This document shows positions 10,600 to 22,213 of a stretch of DNA of 64,000 bases, in pieces. The notes below the pieces were generated by a model. That model did not search any database. It was not told the origin of the DNA and worked only from the letters and a program-made list of their open reading frames with translations. The stretch lies in assembly GCA_036346275.1 (NCBI GenBank), contig JAYEVK010000379.1, positions 1 through 64,000 on the forward strand, in the 5' to 3' direction. This stretch comes from Otatea glauca. Taxonomy: Eukaryota > Streptophyta > Magnoliopsida > Poales > Poaceae. The first letter of the stretch is position 1; every line of letters begins with the position of its first letter. The position numbers were made by a program, and so were the translations under genes.

Positions 10600-11910
10600 C
10601 CGACCGAGGAGCAGCTTGAACGGGCGCTGAAGGGCACCTCGAGTCGTCGCATGGCGACTGTGTGCTCGGAAGGAAGAAAGTAAAGAGCATGCTAGGAAGA
10701 GGAAAGAGTTTAGGGATAGAATCGCTTAACTTTTCTATATTCCATGCATTTGGAAGGATGCGCCGTTGGTGTCCTTGAGCCGAAGGTGCCAGCCGAGGAT
10801 CTGCACGACGGTGAAGGGCCTTCCGTGGGGCGATACTTGTGCTTATCCTTGCCGGTTCGACCGACGCAGACTGTGTCGCCAAGATCAAAGACCGCCTCGA
10901 ACTGGCGGCCGTGGTAACGCCGCGAGCTTGTTGATACCGCCGATCGCAGACGGCCACGTCATGCGCCTCGTCGATCCGGTCGACGGAGTCTTGTTGTGCG
11001 GTGAGCCCCGAGCCTCCTCGGCTTGCGTCTTGGGGCGCCATACCTGTGTGCGCTCGGCAAGACGGCCAAAGACCGTGATACCATGAAGAACGGTGTGAAC
11101 CCGTGAGTCCCGGTCGGCGTGGTCCGTAGACTCCAGAGGACGGAGGGTAGCTCGGTCACCTAGCGCCCGCCGGGTGCTTGAGCCGATCAAGATCCGCGCT
11201 TGAGCCCTTGAAGGATCATGCCGTTTTGGCTGCCGACCTGGCCGTTGGTCCGCGGATGGGCCACGGCTGCCCAATCGACGCGGATGTTGAAGTCATCGCA
11301 GAACTCGAGGAATTTCTTCCCGTGAACTGCGTTCGTTGTCGGTGATGATGGAGTTTGGGACTCGAATCGAAAGACTATGTCGCGAAGAAGATGGCCGCTT
11401 GCCGACGCGTGACGCTTACGAAACTTGGCCTCTATCCACTTGGTGAACTTGTCCACCGTGACGAGCAAATGGGTAAAGCCCGGCGCTTTCTTGAAAGGCC
11501 CGACCAGATCGAGCCCCAAACCGCAAAAGGCCACGTGATGGGGATTGTGCGCAAGGCCCGAGCGGGCGATGTGTGCGCTCTGGCAAAGAATTGGCATCCT
11601 TCGCGGTGCGTGCGATGTGCTCTGCGTTGGACACGCGGTCGGCCAATAGAAACCTTGCCGAAAGGCCTTTCCCACCGAGAGATCGGGCGCAGCGTGGTGA
11701 CCGCAAATTCACCGTGTGTATGTCGTCCAAGAGTTGTTTTCCTTGGTCGGCTGAATGCACTTTTGGAGGACCGAGGGGCCTTTTGTAAAGGTCCGGACCG
11801 ACCAGACGTAAAGACTTTGCTCGCGGGCGAGGCGCCGGCCTCGGTCTGGTCGGGAGGAAGCGACCCGTCCAGTCAAACGATCTATGAATGGCTTTCTCCA
11901 TTGGACTCGC
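10600..11910 (-). pseudogene. TE1 integrase region
   Basis: The core reads GLDLVGPFKKAPGFTHLL then VTVDKFTKWIEAK, containing the first catalytic Asp of a Ty3/gypsy integrase. Next come an inexact TTNA block at the second Asp and HPRTNGQV. The Glu expected right after GQV is not there: the frame reads GQVGSQNGMILQGL. Downstream, LPSVLWSLRTTPTGTHGF and a final NAWNIEKLSDS match the C-terminal region of Tat-type polyproteins. Several frame changes are needed to read the whole domain. Together with the lost Glu this points to an inactive enzyme. Confidence 0.75.
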
Positions 11911-12099
11911 TGTTAGTACGCCGTGGCTCGACCCGCCCAAGTTACGCTCGAGCCGCAGCGGGCCGGGGCGACCGTGCTAGGTAGGTCGGGGACCGTTCGC
12001 CACCGGGCCCGGTGGATGGAAGGCGCAGGAGGTCGCAGACGAAGATCCGGCGGACCGGCTCTCACTGGAGGCCGATTGGCGGTAGTCGGCGCCGCTATT

Positions 12100-12450
12100 G
12101 TAGCGCGTCGGTAGCTATGGTGAAGCTCAAGCCCTTGAACCGCGCCGAGCTCGCGCTTCTCGGCAATCTGCGCCATAAGGGCATCTCGACTCGCGCCTTC
12201 ATGACTTGGTCGACGACAAGCTTGGTGTCCCGTGGGACGAGTCGGCGAGCACCGAGGGTCGGCAGCGATCCGGAGACCGTTGACGAGGGCCTCGTGCTCG
12301 CAACGTTGTTGGTGGCGTCGAAATGCACCGATGGCGATCGAGCTTGTTCCCAAGTGGGGAGATGATGATAACTCCAGCGCCGCGCCATTCTTGTTGTAAG
12401 ACCCATCGAAGTACATTGTCCATGCTCGGTCTTCGATCACCGTGGTGCTC
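12100..12450 (-). pseudogene. TE1 additional (archaeal-type) RNase H domain
   Basis: The minus strand reads RAWTMYFDGSYNKNGA, followed in another frame by GVIIISPLGNKL. This matches the start of the extra RNase H that Tat-lineage elements carry between the normal RNase H and integrase. The Asp of FDGS is the first catalytic acidic residue. Later segments, including a DTKLVVDQV-like block, fall in different frames. The domain supports the Tat assignment. Confidence 0.7.
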
Positions 12451-12479
12451 GGTTTGGTCCACTCGGCGACGAAGTCGGC

Positions 12480-13645
12480 TAGAACTGCGACTTGATCGCC
12501 GTCCGAGGGACGTATGTGATGTCGTGGCGGCCGAGCTCGAGTGCCCCTTGGCTATCCTTCCGGCGTCGCGGTTGCGGACGATCTCGCCTAACGGGACGTG
12601 GTCACCACGGTGATGTTGTCCGATCGAAGTAGTGGACGAGCTTTCTCTTCGCAATGAGCACCGCGAGAAGTAAGCACTGCACTGGGTACCGAGCCTTGGA
12701 CTCGGAAAGGACCTCGCTAATGAAGTAAACCGCCGTTGTACCTTAAGTTCGCGGCCTTCTTCCGCCGCTTCCACCACGAGGGCCGCGGCGACGACTTGGG
12801 TAGTGGCGGCGATGTAGAAAGCACGGCTCCCACGGTGCCGGGCGACCAGATCGAGGCGAGGACAGAAGGCCTTCAGCGCGTGAGGGCCTCTGAGCTTCGG
12901 GTCCAACTAAAGCGGTCGGATCTCTTGAGTAGCTCAGTAGAGTGGCATTCGCGCCGCCGAGGCGAGACACGAAACGGCTCAAAGTCGCTAGGCATCGGTC
13001 GCCTCTGGACCCCTTGAGGTTCTTGATTGGGCCCATCCTTGCGATTGCTAATATCTTCTCTGGTTGGCCTCGATGCCTCGCCGAGACAATGAAGCCAAGG
13101 AGCTTCCTTTGGGGACCCCAAAACGCATTTCGAGATTGAGCTTTATGCGGAATCGTCGAAGGTTCGCAAAGGTCTCTTCAGTGTCGGGACAAGGTCGTCG
13201 GCCTTCTTGGTTTTTACGACAATATCGCCGACGTACACCTCAGCGTTACGGCCGATCCGTTATCAAGCACGTTTGCATACATCGTTTGGTATGTAGCGCG
13301 CGTCTTTAGGCCGAACGGCATCGTGAACGTGAGCGTAATGAGCGAACGGGTGATGAAGGAAGTCGCGAGTGGTCGGACTCCTTTAGCGCAACGGTGGTAG
13401 CCCGAGTAGGCATCCGAAAGAGAGGGACTCACACCTGCGGTGGAGTCGATGACTTGGTCGATGCGGGGCAAAGGGAACGGATCTTGGGACATGCTTTGTT
13501 GAGACTAGTATAGTCAACGCACATCCTCCATTGCCCATTTTTCTTTTTACAAGTGCACAGGTTGGCTAGCCACTCGGGGTGGCGCACCTCTTTACGAACC
13601 TGCAGCCGGAAGTTTGGCGATCTCCTCCCTATGATCTGCGCTTCT
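12480..13645 (-). pseudogene. TE1 reverse transcriptase and first RNase H
   Basis: From right to left the minus strand shows EVRHPEWLANL, KKKNGQWRMCVDYTSLNKAC, then in another frame DPFPLPRIDQVIDSTAG and LTFTMPFGLKTRATYQ. The catalytic box follows at about 13221-13238 as YVGDIVVKT. Further on are GPIKNLKG and SRFVSRLGGA, then the RNase H part with PVYFISEVLSESKARYP-like and RKLVHYFDR segments. The catalytic box normally has two Asp residues after YV; here the first is Gly (codon at 13227-13229). Frameshifts interrupt the fingers and thumb. RT activity is therefore not expected. Confidence 0.8.
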
Positions 13646-13984
13646 CCTCGTCGAAGCGGCGGCGCGGCGTTGGGTGACCGGCTTTGAGCACGGTCGGATG
13701 CTCAAGGAGTGCTCGGCGACTTCCCCTTGATTCCGGCATGTCGGAGGACCTCCATGCGAAGACGTCTTTGTTGGTGCGGAGGAGTCGACGAGCGCTTTCC
13801 TATTTGGCGGGGCGTGGCTCGATCCGCGACGGTCTTGGTCGGATCACGAGGATCGACCGCGACCTCCTTCGTGTCCTCGGCGGACTTGAAGGATCCCGCC
13901 CCGACTTCTTTGGACTCGGGGCGGATTCGAGGCTTCCTCCCGAGGTTGTCGAGCTCGGCAGACGCGATGATCGCCGAGGCAAGC

Positions 13985-14503
13985 TCACAAGCTCGCCGCG
14001 GCGCTTCGCGATTGTAGGCAAGCCGAAAGACGATGCCACGGTGATGATTCCCCGTGGCCCCGCATCTTCGGCTTGAGGTAGGCGTAGCTGGGGACCGCCA
14101 TGAACTTGGCGTAACATGGCCTTCCCAGGATGGCATGGTAAGAACCGGGGAAATCCACGACCTCAAAAGCGAGGGTTTCGGTGCGGAAGTTTCCCGGTTC
14201 CCCAAAGGTAACAGGCAGGTCGATCTGCCTGAGTGGATGGGCCTGCTGGCCAGGAATGACGCCATGGAAGGGCGCCTTGCTGGGTCGGAGGGTTGAGCGC
14301 GGGATCCCCATAGCGTCGAGCGTCTCGACGTAGAGGATGTTGAGGCCGCTGCCTCCGTCCATGAGCACCTTTGAAAGGCGCTTCTTCCCCACGACGGGGC
14401 TGACCACCAGGGGGTATCTCCCCGGCTGTGGAACGTGGTCGGGGTGGTCGGTCCGATCAAAGGTGATCGGGAACTCCGACCACCGGAGGTATTGGGGACG
14501 CAT
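13985..14503 (-). pseudogene. TE1 aspartic protease (retropepsin) domain
   Basis: An open segment of about 172 codons contains RLSKVLMDGGSGLNILY, the active-site region typical of plant Tat/Athila-type retropepsins. It continues with the hydrophobic block HAILGRPCYAKFMAVPSYAY near its end, as in the family. It follows gag with a frame change and precedes RT. It is the best preserved part of pol in this copy. No start codon of its own is expected, because it is normally released from a polyprotein. Confidence 0.78.
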
Positions 14504-14589
14504 GGCGCGACGGTATGGACCTCGCGATAAGCGAGCTTGAGCCGGCGCTTGTCGGCATAGCAGGCCGGTCCTCCAAAGATCATGAGGCA

Positions 14590-15940
14590 GCCGTCGGGTT
14601 CAGGGAACTCGTCGTCTGCCTTTTTCTCTGCGGCCCGCGGGGCCGCAGCAGGCTTCTTCCCCTTGCCACGCGGCGTTGCGGGGACGCTGGAGAGGTAACG
14701 CCTCAGGACCTAGCAGTCCCGGTACTTGTGCTTGATGGAGAACCCGTGGTTTGGGCACGGGCCGTCCATCAACTTCTTGAAGTGGTCGGGCGCGACGGCC
14801 GGTCGCGACTCGCCTGGCAGGCTGTCGGACGGTGGCGACCACTTGGGTCTCGCGGATCTGCTTCCCGTGCCGCTTCCGTTTGTCGGAGCGGTCAGAAGGG
14901 GACCCGATGCGGACGCCGGGTTCTGGCTGGGCCTTTCCTCCCTCGAAGATGGCCCCCACAGCCTCCTCGCCGGAGGCGTGGTTGGTGGCGATATCGAGGA
15001 GCTCCTTGGTAGTTCTGGGCTTGAGACAGCCTAGTTTGTGTACCAAGGCCTTGCAGGAGGTGCCGTAGATGAATGCTCCCACGACATCGGCGTCGGAGAT
15101 GTCGGGAGCTCGTAGATCGGGCGGAAAACCGCCGGATGTAGTCCCGAGGGTTTCCACGGCTGCTTTGCTTGCGACCTTTCAGTCCAGGAGTTTCGTGGCG
15201 CTTGTAAGTGCCCTACTGGAAGTTGCCGACGAAGAGGGCCTTCAAGTCGGTCCAGTCCCTGATGGTTTTGGCCGGCAAGTACTCGAGCCAGGCTCGGGCC
15301 GAGTCTGCGAGGTAGATGGGAAGGTATTGGATGATGAAGAGGTCATCCGTTGCTCCTCCCGCCCGGCATGCGAGCCGGTAATCTTCGAGCCAGACACCTG
15401 GGTTTGTGGCCCCGGTGTATTTGGCAATGTTGGTAGGCGCCGGAATCGGCGGGAAGTCGCTGGCGGATCCCTGGCGAACGCCGCGATCCAGACCGTCGGG
15501 GCTCGGCTGCGGTGGTGGTGCCCGCCGCCACAACCCGTGAGTGGCGGCCTCCTCCGCCATCTTTCTCCGCGCCTCAAGGGTAGCGCGAATGTCGTAGGCA
15601 TCACCGAGGCGTTGGCGATCGGGCGCGCGAGGCTGGTGTGGCGCGATGCGGCGGCGCTCGCGCCGACCCATCCGGCCAGCCATGCAGACGGGCCCGTGGC
15701 GAGGTGGCTCGAGCGATAGGAGCGAGGAGGCATGCATGTCTTGGCGGCCGCGTGCTCTACCACCCGAGGTTTTGGTAAGTGGCCTTGGCCTCCGGGTCGG
15801 TCGGCTCGGGAGGCCTCGGCAAAGCATTGCGGCCGCGCCACGCTTTGATCGGGCGTGGGGAAGAAGTGAGGACCGTCGGACCCTTCCGCTGCTTGGGGGT
15901 GTGCTCGACGGCGTGTGCGCATGCGTCGCCAGCACATGCG
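14590..15940 (-). pseudogene. TE1 gag
   Basis: The retrotransposon gag core reads KYTGATNPGVWLEDYRLAC and ARAWLEYLPAKTIRDW, then stops after LFVGNFQ at about 15215. It resumes in another frame as PDISDADVVGAFIYGTSC and LLDIATNHASGEEAVGAIF. A Cys/His segment (CPNHGFSIKHKYRDC, near 14720) takes the place of the zinc-knuckle region, as in other Tat gag proteins. The N-terminal Arg/Pro-rich part extends further right towards 16100, but its frame is uncertain. Gag would build the virus-like particle in the cytoplasm. This copy is frameshifted. Confidence 0.75.
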
Positions 15941-16547
15941 GGTCTCGAGCCCTCTTGCTCCAGTTGGCCCGAGCCGGCCGAGCTCGGTTCTTCGTTCCTC
16001 CAACTCTTTGCGCTGTTGTTGGAGCTCGGCGCTGGTCCGAAGCGCGTCAAGACGCTCGTGGCCAGCACTCCTCCTCCCGCGCTGAGCGCCGGACAGAGGC
16101 CCGCGCCGCGAGGGCCACGGCAAACCGACGGGTGCCCGCCATGTTGCACTCGCGAGTGCCGCTGCGGTGGTACTCCGTGTCGGGCCGAGTCACGTCCGGA
16201 AGAGTCTTCCGGCAGCTCGTGGATGGAGGCGGCGGTAGCCACCATCGCCACCACCGCGAGCCTACGGGGTGATATGGTCACTTGCCGGGCCTACGGAGTT
16301 TTCGCCGACCGTGGCGGAGCACTCCTCGGGTTCGGCCGGGCCGCTGGGCGCCTGCCGGAGCTTAGCGGTCGCCGAGAGGACGCCCAAGCTCAACGGGCGC
16401 TGTCCTCCGGAGGCGGCGGAACGAGCGTGAGCCCTCCCGCCGGGTGACGGCGAGGTCGAGGGAGCCAAGCGGATCCGGTTCCCGGTGCGATCATGCCGTC
16501 GCGATGGGTGGATGCCATCGTGAGATAAACGAATCCGAGATGGTGAT

Positions 16548-16579
16548 GAAGGCGCGAAGCCCCTACAGCGCGCGCCAAC
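16548..16579 (-). promoter_or_regulatory. Candidate TE1 primer binding site
   Basis: Immediately inside the 5' LTR the minus strand reads TTGGCGCGCGCTGTAGGGGC. The TGGCGC start is typical of primer sites used by plant gypsy elements primed by tRNAs such as tRNA-Asp or tRNA-Arg. The match beyond the first six bases is imperfect, so the primer tRNA is not assigned. Confidence 0.45.
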
Positions 16580-17513
16580 CGCCGGCGTTTTGAGCGCGGC
16601 AAGTAAATTTGTAAGTCTAGGGGTCGCGCGTTCCACTCCTGAATGGTTAGACTCGTGAGTCCAAGATGTATCTTGGTTCGGGTGAAAGTCCCTACCGATT
16701 CGGATGGCCGTATTGTATTGCTTTTTGCACTATATTTTTCTGCACGAGGCCCTAAATGACTTAGCCTCCTCGTGTTCTTATGTCTCCCTCTCCCTCTCGC
16801 TCTCCCTTAATCGTTTAGTCCTGCCTCCTTTTATACAGAAGGAAGGGGCAGGTTACATCGAGAGTTGGGGGGAAGAGCGAGGTGACCTATGTTAGAAGCT
16901 CCGGTCCTTCGTCCTGTGGACTGGTCGCCACCCGTCTTGCCCATGCTGGGTTGATAGCCTTGGTGGTCAGGGAGGTTAGGTATTCCCGGAAATAGCGCAC
17001 TTGCCTCTGTGATCCTTGCGAATCGCCGACGCCGCGATGCGTGGCGTTGGTCTTGTCTCGGGAGGAGCGCGGCGCTCATCAGACGCGGATCGTTGATGGG
17101 GTGGAAGCTTTGTCTTCTGCAGATCACCGGATCTTCTTGGGAAGGAGCCACCGCCTTGTATAGTCACTCGATTCACCTTATTCGGAAGTGCGTGGCGGTA
17201 GGCCGATGAGGACCTAACACGCGGCCCTCGGCGTTCGTCACCTTGGTTTGGTCGGAGTCGGAGATCCGCCCGCCAAGAGGGTCGGAGCGCTTTTCGGTCG
17301 AGTCGGGAGATCCCGCCCCGCCAAGAGGGGGTCAGGAGTGCTGTCCGGTCGGATTCGCTTCCCCTGGCTGGTCGGGAGCGGATGTCTTGTGCGGTCTCGC
17401 AGGCGATTCGGTCGGTGGCGGGCCGGGCGCGGCCTGTTGGGCTGGAGATATGCTTGAGGCCGCTGGCTCGTCGTTTCGGGCTGTTGGGGTACCCCTGTTA
17501 TTAGTATTCGTCA
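16580..17513 (-). repeat. TE1 5' LTR (right LTR)
   Basis: This repeat matches the left LTR end to end with numerous small indels and ends attcgtca. Its minus-strand TATA box is at 16827-16835. On the right it joins TE2 LTR sequence directly, with no matching target duplication. Confidence 0.88.
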
Positions 17514-19058
17514 CTAACCAAAACAAGATCCGATAACAAAAGAACTGGATCGAACGACGACGGTTAGACACTAGATTATGGCTTTGATGGCAACCGAAGA
17601 CTAAATGAACTCTAAAGATGAGCAAACCAGAGAATGATGGCCTACTGGACATGATGACACGACCAAGGCGAACTAAGATGGTTGGCGGCAAAAGGCGGTA
17701 GCAGATCGATTTAAAGGCGGCTAACGAATATAAAAATTTTCGGTAGATGGAATAGCAAAGGGGAAGTGAGCACCACGTAGAACGCGGCGAGACGATCTCA
17801 ATGGTATAAGCGGATTTGGCGGCAACCCAATGGATGAGATCACAAACTGGCGATGAGCAGTTGCTAAAGCTAATAGATCAAACGGCCATAACTATTAAGA
17901 TAATGGATGAAACCTAACCAAAATTTACAGAGAGCTATCTGGGATCATTTGGCACAATATGAGGTGAACGGATCTGAGTTTTACCTTCGGATCAGCGGGA
18001 ACGCGTGGCGAAGTTTTCAGGTATGCACGCACGCGATCGATCGGGAAGATTGAATTTTCTGCAGCAATCCCATGGACAAAACCTTGAGTTAGGGTGAGCA
18101 CCAGGTAGAGGACATCAAGATGAGTCTACAGAATAAATTTCACGGTCAAACTCGCAAAAACGAAGGAGAGCAGGCGACGGCAAGATTCGAGATTGGAACG
18201 GCCATAACTTTTGATTTCTGGATGAAACTGCACCAAATTTGGTGGAGAGCTAGACTGACCATATGGCATGGGATGACGTGAAAGGATTTCAGAAGAACTC
18301 ACCGAGACGACGGGAACGCGATGCCAAGATCAGCCGACGTTGGCGGCGCTCCGGAAAGACATGGCTGCAGTTTTTAGGGTTTGGGAGGTGCTCGGGCATT
18401 AGGGGTGCGTGGGAGGGTCTTAGGACTCTTATATAGGCTAGGAGTCGTGTCCTACAAGGAAACACGAAGAAAAACCGGATTTGGATTGAAAACGGATCGG
18501 ATCGAACACCGCGCACATTGAGCGATAAGAACGGATGACGTGGCTCATTCTGGTGCGTCGGATGGAGATCGGAAGGCTGAGGTTAGCGATGACGTGGCCA
18601 GCTCAGGAGCCGCCACGTGGATTTAACCATTTCCGAATTAAAATAATTCCAGAAATTAAAATAATTCATTTAGAGCAATAAAAATACCAGAAAAATTCAC
18701 AAAAATTCTAGAAAATATTTTAAGACATTTGGAGCTCAAATAAAATATTTTGAACCAAAATTTATTTAAAATTTTGTAGAATTTAATTAAATTTAACAAA
18801 AGGCTTAATATAAATTAATTCCAAATAAATAGCAAACGAACTCCGAAAAATCTCAAAAAATTACAGAAAATTCTTTGAAGCAAAATGAACTCAGATAAAA
18901 CTAAATTTATTTTAATTGAAGTTTATATTAGTCAAGTAAATTATTTTAACATTAAAAATTTCAGATTAAGCTTTATTAAAGAGAGAAAATCAACGGGAAT
19001 TTTTGGAAAGATGAACTAAACCATAGATTTTTGAAAACCTAAATTTTGGGATGTTACA
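17514..19058 (-). repeat. TE2 truncated 3' LTR
   Basis: It is collinear with 24837-26354, the first 1.5 kb of the 5' LTR in element orientation. The similarity stops at ctaac at 17514, where TE1 begins. The missing 2.6 kb is not found on the other side of TE1. Confidence 0.88.
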
Positions 19059-19060
19059 AA

Positions 19061-19071
19061 CCTCCCCCCTC
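19061..19071 (-). promoter_or_regulatory. TE2 polypurine tract
   Basis: On the minus strand the sequence is gaggggggagg, placed two bases before the TGTAACATCCC start of the 3' LTR. It is a textbook second-strand priming site and fixes both the orientation and the LTR boundary. Confidence 0.85.
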
Positions 19072-22000
19072 AACAGAATCTCGACCCCGAGATTAAGGTT
19101 GTCTATAGAATAGGTTCAGGGGGACTCAACTCTTCAGACTTTCTTGAACTTCCAAACAACTGCACACTGGGCAACGTTGCTTTCGAACAAGTGCTTGACA
19201 ACATCCAAAATTTGTAGGCTGCGCGATGCGGATGAGATCCTTTTGCAATTCCACTGCCTTCCACGGTGTCTGCTTTTCTGGCACAAGAGGTCACTCCTTC
19301 TGTTGGGACTCTTGAAACACATCATGCGCTTAGACTGACGTTCTGGCATCTCCTTTGACAGACTCTCTTGCTTTTTGTCCTTTAACACTTGGTTTTCTGC
19401 TTCTTGTAGAAATTGGACAAGCGGCATTTGACAGTGAAACTTGCTTGCAACTCTGCGGTCTTGCACAACATTCCTGTTGGTCTGTTTCTATCTCTATCAG
19501 CTTGATTCTCGAGTACTGCCTTAAACTCTAGATCAAAGAATATTCCTTCACATTGAACTCAAGCTCCAACTATTACAGAGGTACTGGCATGGTTCTGCTG
19601 GCATACACTACGGTAGCTAAAGTAATTCGTCAAGAAAACAATTATCCTTTGTAGTTATTAAGCATACGCAACAACTCCTTTTCTTCTGATGTGATGGCAC
19701 ATCCACCTTCTTGGCTCAACCATAACAGAACAACCGGTCCTTAGCTGTCTTCGATATGCTGAAGTTAAGCTGATCGCAAATCTTTCTCGGAAAACACTCT
19801 CGCTCCTCTTAACTGATCAAATCTTTGACCATAAACCAAAACTGCCTTACACATAGGTAACCAGCTAATTCCAGGGATAAACATCTTCATCATGGGTTTC
19901 CAATATGATAGGATTTATTAGGAACTCAATCTCAACAATAGACAAGTTAACTCTCAACATCCGGGATTACATATGATTTCCAATTAGTACAACATCTGAT
20001 GCCTTCTAAGCTCTAGTAGTCATAATGTGGTTAACATGATCTTTTGCTGGCACTGACGGCATGGCTTCAGCTTGAACTGCTCTACAATTCACTTTCTGGT
20101 GCAAGTGTCTCGGTAGGCGTAGGACTAAGATTGAATCGGATAGGTATAACAACTTTTCTCTTAAAACAAGCTGTTGGCAAAGTGTCGGTTCATTGCATCA
20201 AGCAACGCTGACCGACATCTGTTGACTTCCTTCTGACATAGCACTAATCTTGGTAGGGGCAGAGTTGAGATGATGCGATCCGCAATGATCACTTTCTTCT
20301 GAGTGTAGTGTTTAGCAAAATATCCTGGCTAGCGACAGGCAAAGCAACCTCTAGGCAGTAAGCTTCCTCCTTGAGAACTTTTAACCAGGGTGGTGTTATG
20401 AAAATTTTGACTATCAAGGCAAGGCGCAGGTGAAGGTGTCTCGAACAAAGTCTGAGCAGTATGGCAACTGAGTTGTTGAGGGGCACTTCTCATTTGCTGT
20501 TGCGGTGGTCCTTCTTGACAGGCTTTCTGACGCTTGCGGTTATACTGTAATTTCTTGCACTCATCTCCTAGAATAAGGGTCTTGTTAATCAACTCCTCTT
20601 GCTTCAACTGACTCTTTGAGCAAGTTAATCCTGCAGTTTTACCACTCACTCTTGGGGTTATAAACTTTACTGGAGTAATTTCTAGAATGATCATGGCTTC
20701 CAAAATTGCTTGACCTTTCTGTGGGCATTCCTTAACAAAATGACCTAACTTACCACAGTTGTATCACGAATGTCTGGGTCGTCCGTATGCCGTTAGGTGT
20801 AGTCATATGCACAATATCGTCTTTCTCAGGCATCACCACTTGTTAGTTCATAGGGCATTCTCCAAGTAAATGGCTTCCTTCTCAATTGGAATAATTGATT
20901 GCATGCTCATCAGTGGTGTGTCATATTCCTCCACAACGGACGCACGCATAGTCTTCTGATTTGTTTGGTTGACAACACTTCAAGGAACAACATCCCGTGC
21001 GACATCGGGGAAAGGGGTTGTACACTTCTCTGAACTTGCAGTAATCATACTAACATTTGACAAAGCAACGAACTGTTGAAAAGCAGCAACAAACTGTAAC
21101 CAAGTGATTTCTTCTGGTGTCTTGTGGGTAGCACGATAGTTCTTCCACTACTCCAAGGCATCTCCTTCCAATCGACATGTGGCGTAGGGAACCTTCTCTT
21201 CATCTTCACATTGCACCAAAGCCAGCTTCCCTTCTATGACGCGAAGCTAGATTTCTGCATCTTTGAGAGTGGTGATCCACCAAACGTAGGTGGTTTGGTC
21301 CTCTTGAACAAGGCAAACTTTGTTGTGAATAGGTGGCTGTGGATGTGGTTGTAGGGGCATTGATTTTGCACTCGATAACATTCATCTGTCGTATCATTAT
21401 GCGCATGAGCTGGGTTTGAGCGGTGAATAATCGATCCAAATTCGAATTGTCACTATCGGTACGGTGGGACTACCGTTGGTCACAATCTACTTTATTACTA
21501 ACACCAGTAGTAGCAATCAGATCGACTTGAATCGCCTCGAAATCTTTGTTGTTATCGGTCCTTTCTATCATTGACCACTCGGGGTTTAGTTAAGAGGGGA
21601 AAAGCAAAGATAAGGTTCAAGAATACTAGTGCAGGGGAGCAGGTCTAACCCAATAACTTATACAAACATTATTAAAAACTTGGTATGGTTGCTTACAAAA
21701 GCCTAAAAGCTATGCAACGCATACTGCACACCCAGCAACCAAGGAGAAAAAAAAACCAAATTAACCTAAGCACACAACAATCTATCGTCTAAAAGGGTAA
21801 CACTTCTATCTTAGACTGACGCAACTCTTCACACATGAGTCTCAACTGGCCACCAAAGTACTAGTTCTTCTAACTTCTAGAACACTTCATCGATCCACAT
21901 CTTTTTCCTTGAGCTCGATGATTCCTGTCTTCACGATCTTTAGGATCAGCAGCAAGACACCCGGTACTTTCTCCTTAAGTGTGAAACATCGTTAACTACT

Positions 22001-22197
22001 TAGAACAACTCAGGTAAGATTTTTATTTAAACCAGTGGGGAAAGATGAATAATTTAGCAAAAAGGGGAAAGAATGAAAGAATAAGATAAGTCAAGAACTT
22101 ATTATTCTTTCAAGTTAAATTTTCACATTTAGAAAATACTTTTGAAGCTCCTAAGGAACGGCCAAACTATCTAGGGTCAAGACCTACAGTCAGTATG
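19072..22197 (-). pseudogene. TE2 internal region with degenerate gag
   Basis: Between about 21250 and 21070 the minus strand reads GKLALVQCEDEEKVPYATC, RLEGDALE, a stop, then WKNYRATHKTPEEITWLQF, which is the core of a gypsy gag. A zinc knuckle lies near 20290-20345 as CFAC, a stop, then PGYFAKHY. There the final Cys is Tyr and a stop (TAG) interrupts the loop. The stops TAG and the Cys-to-Tyr change fit C-to-T/G-to-A decay. From 20280 to 19072 only short frames remain and no protease, RT or integrase motif is seen. From 21450 to 22197 nothing is recognised. Confidence 0.6.
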
Positions 22198-22209
22198 GCT
22201 CTGATACCA
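22198..22209 (-). promoter_or_regulatory. TE2 primer binding site (initiator tRNA-Met type)
   Basis: The minus strand reads TGGTATCAGAGC, the exact 12-base complement of the plant initiator tRNA-Met 3' end. It lies four bases from the 5' LTR end (22214). It shows that the LTR ends here and not at 24835, where the truncated copy stops matching. Confidence 0.88.
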
Positions 22210-22213
22210 CCTC

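Larger units (their letters stand above)
2426..17513 (-). mobile_element. TE1: Tat-lineage Ty3/gypsy LTR retrotransposon with antisense gene
   Basis: TE1 has two similar LTRs (2426-3353 and 16580-17513) and sense genes on the minus strand, so the right LTR is the 5' LTR. The order from right to left is gag, protease, RT, RNase H, a second archaeal-type RNase H, integrase, then about 7 kb of extra DNA before the 3' LTR. That extra DNA holds a plus-strand (antisense) gene and a large tandem array. The second RNase H and the antisense ORF between pol and the 3' LTR are hallmarks of the Tat lineage (Grande, RIRE2, Retand, Ogre group). The reading frames are broken by many indels and stops, so it is probably non-autonomous. 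There is no target-site duplication: the 5 bp on the left are cactg and on the right ctaac. TE9 at 58106 is a second copy of the same family. Confidence 0.88.

Noticed and set aside
13684..16447. Plus-strand frames of 130-222 codons over gag and pol
   Set aside because: They overlap clear minus-strand gag, protease and RT motifs and have no recognisable content of their own.
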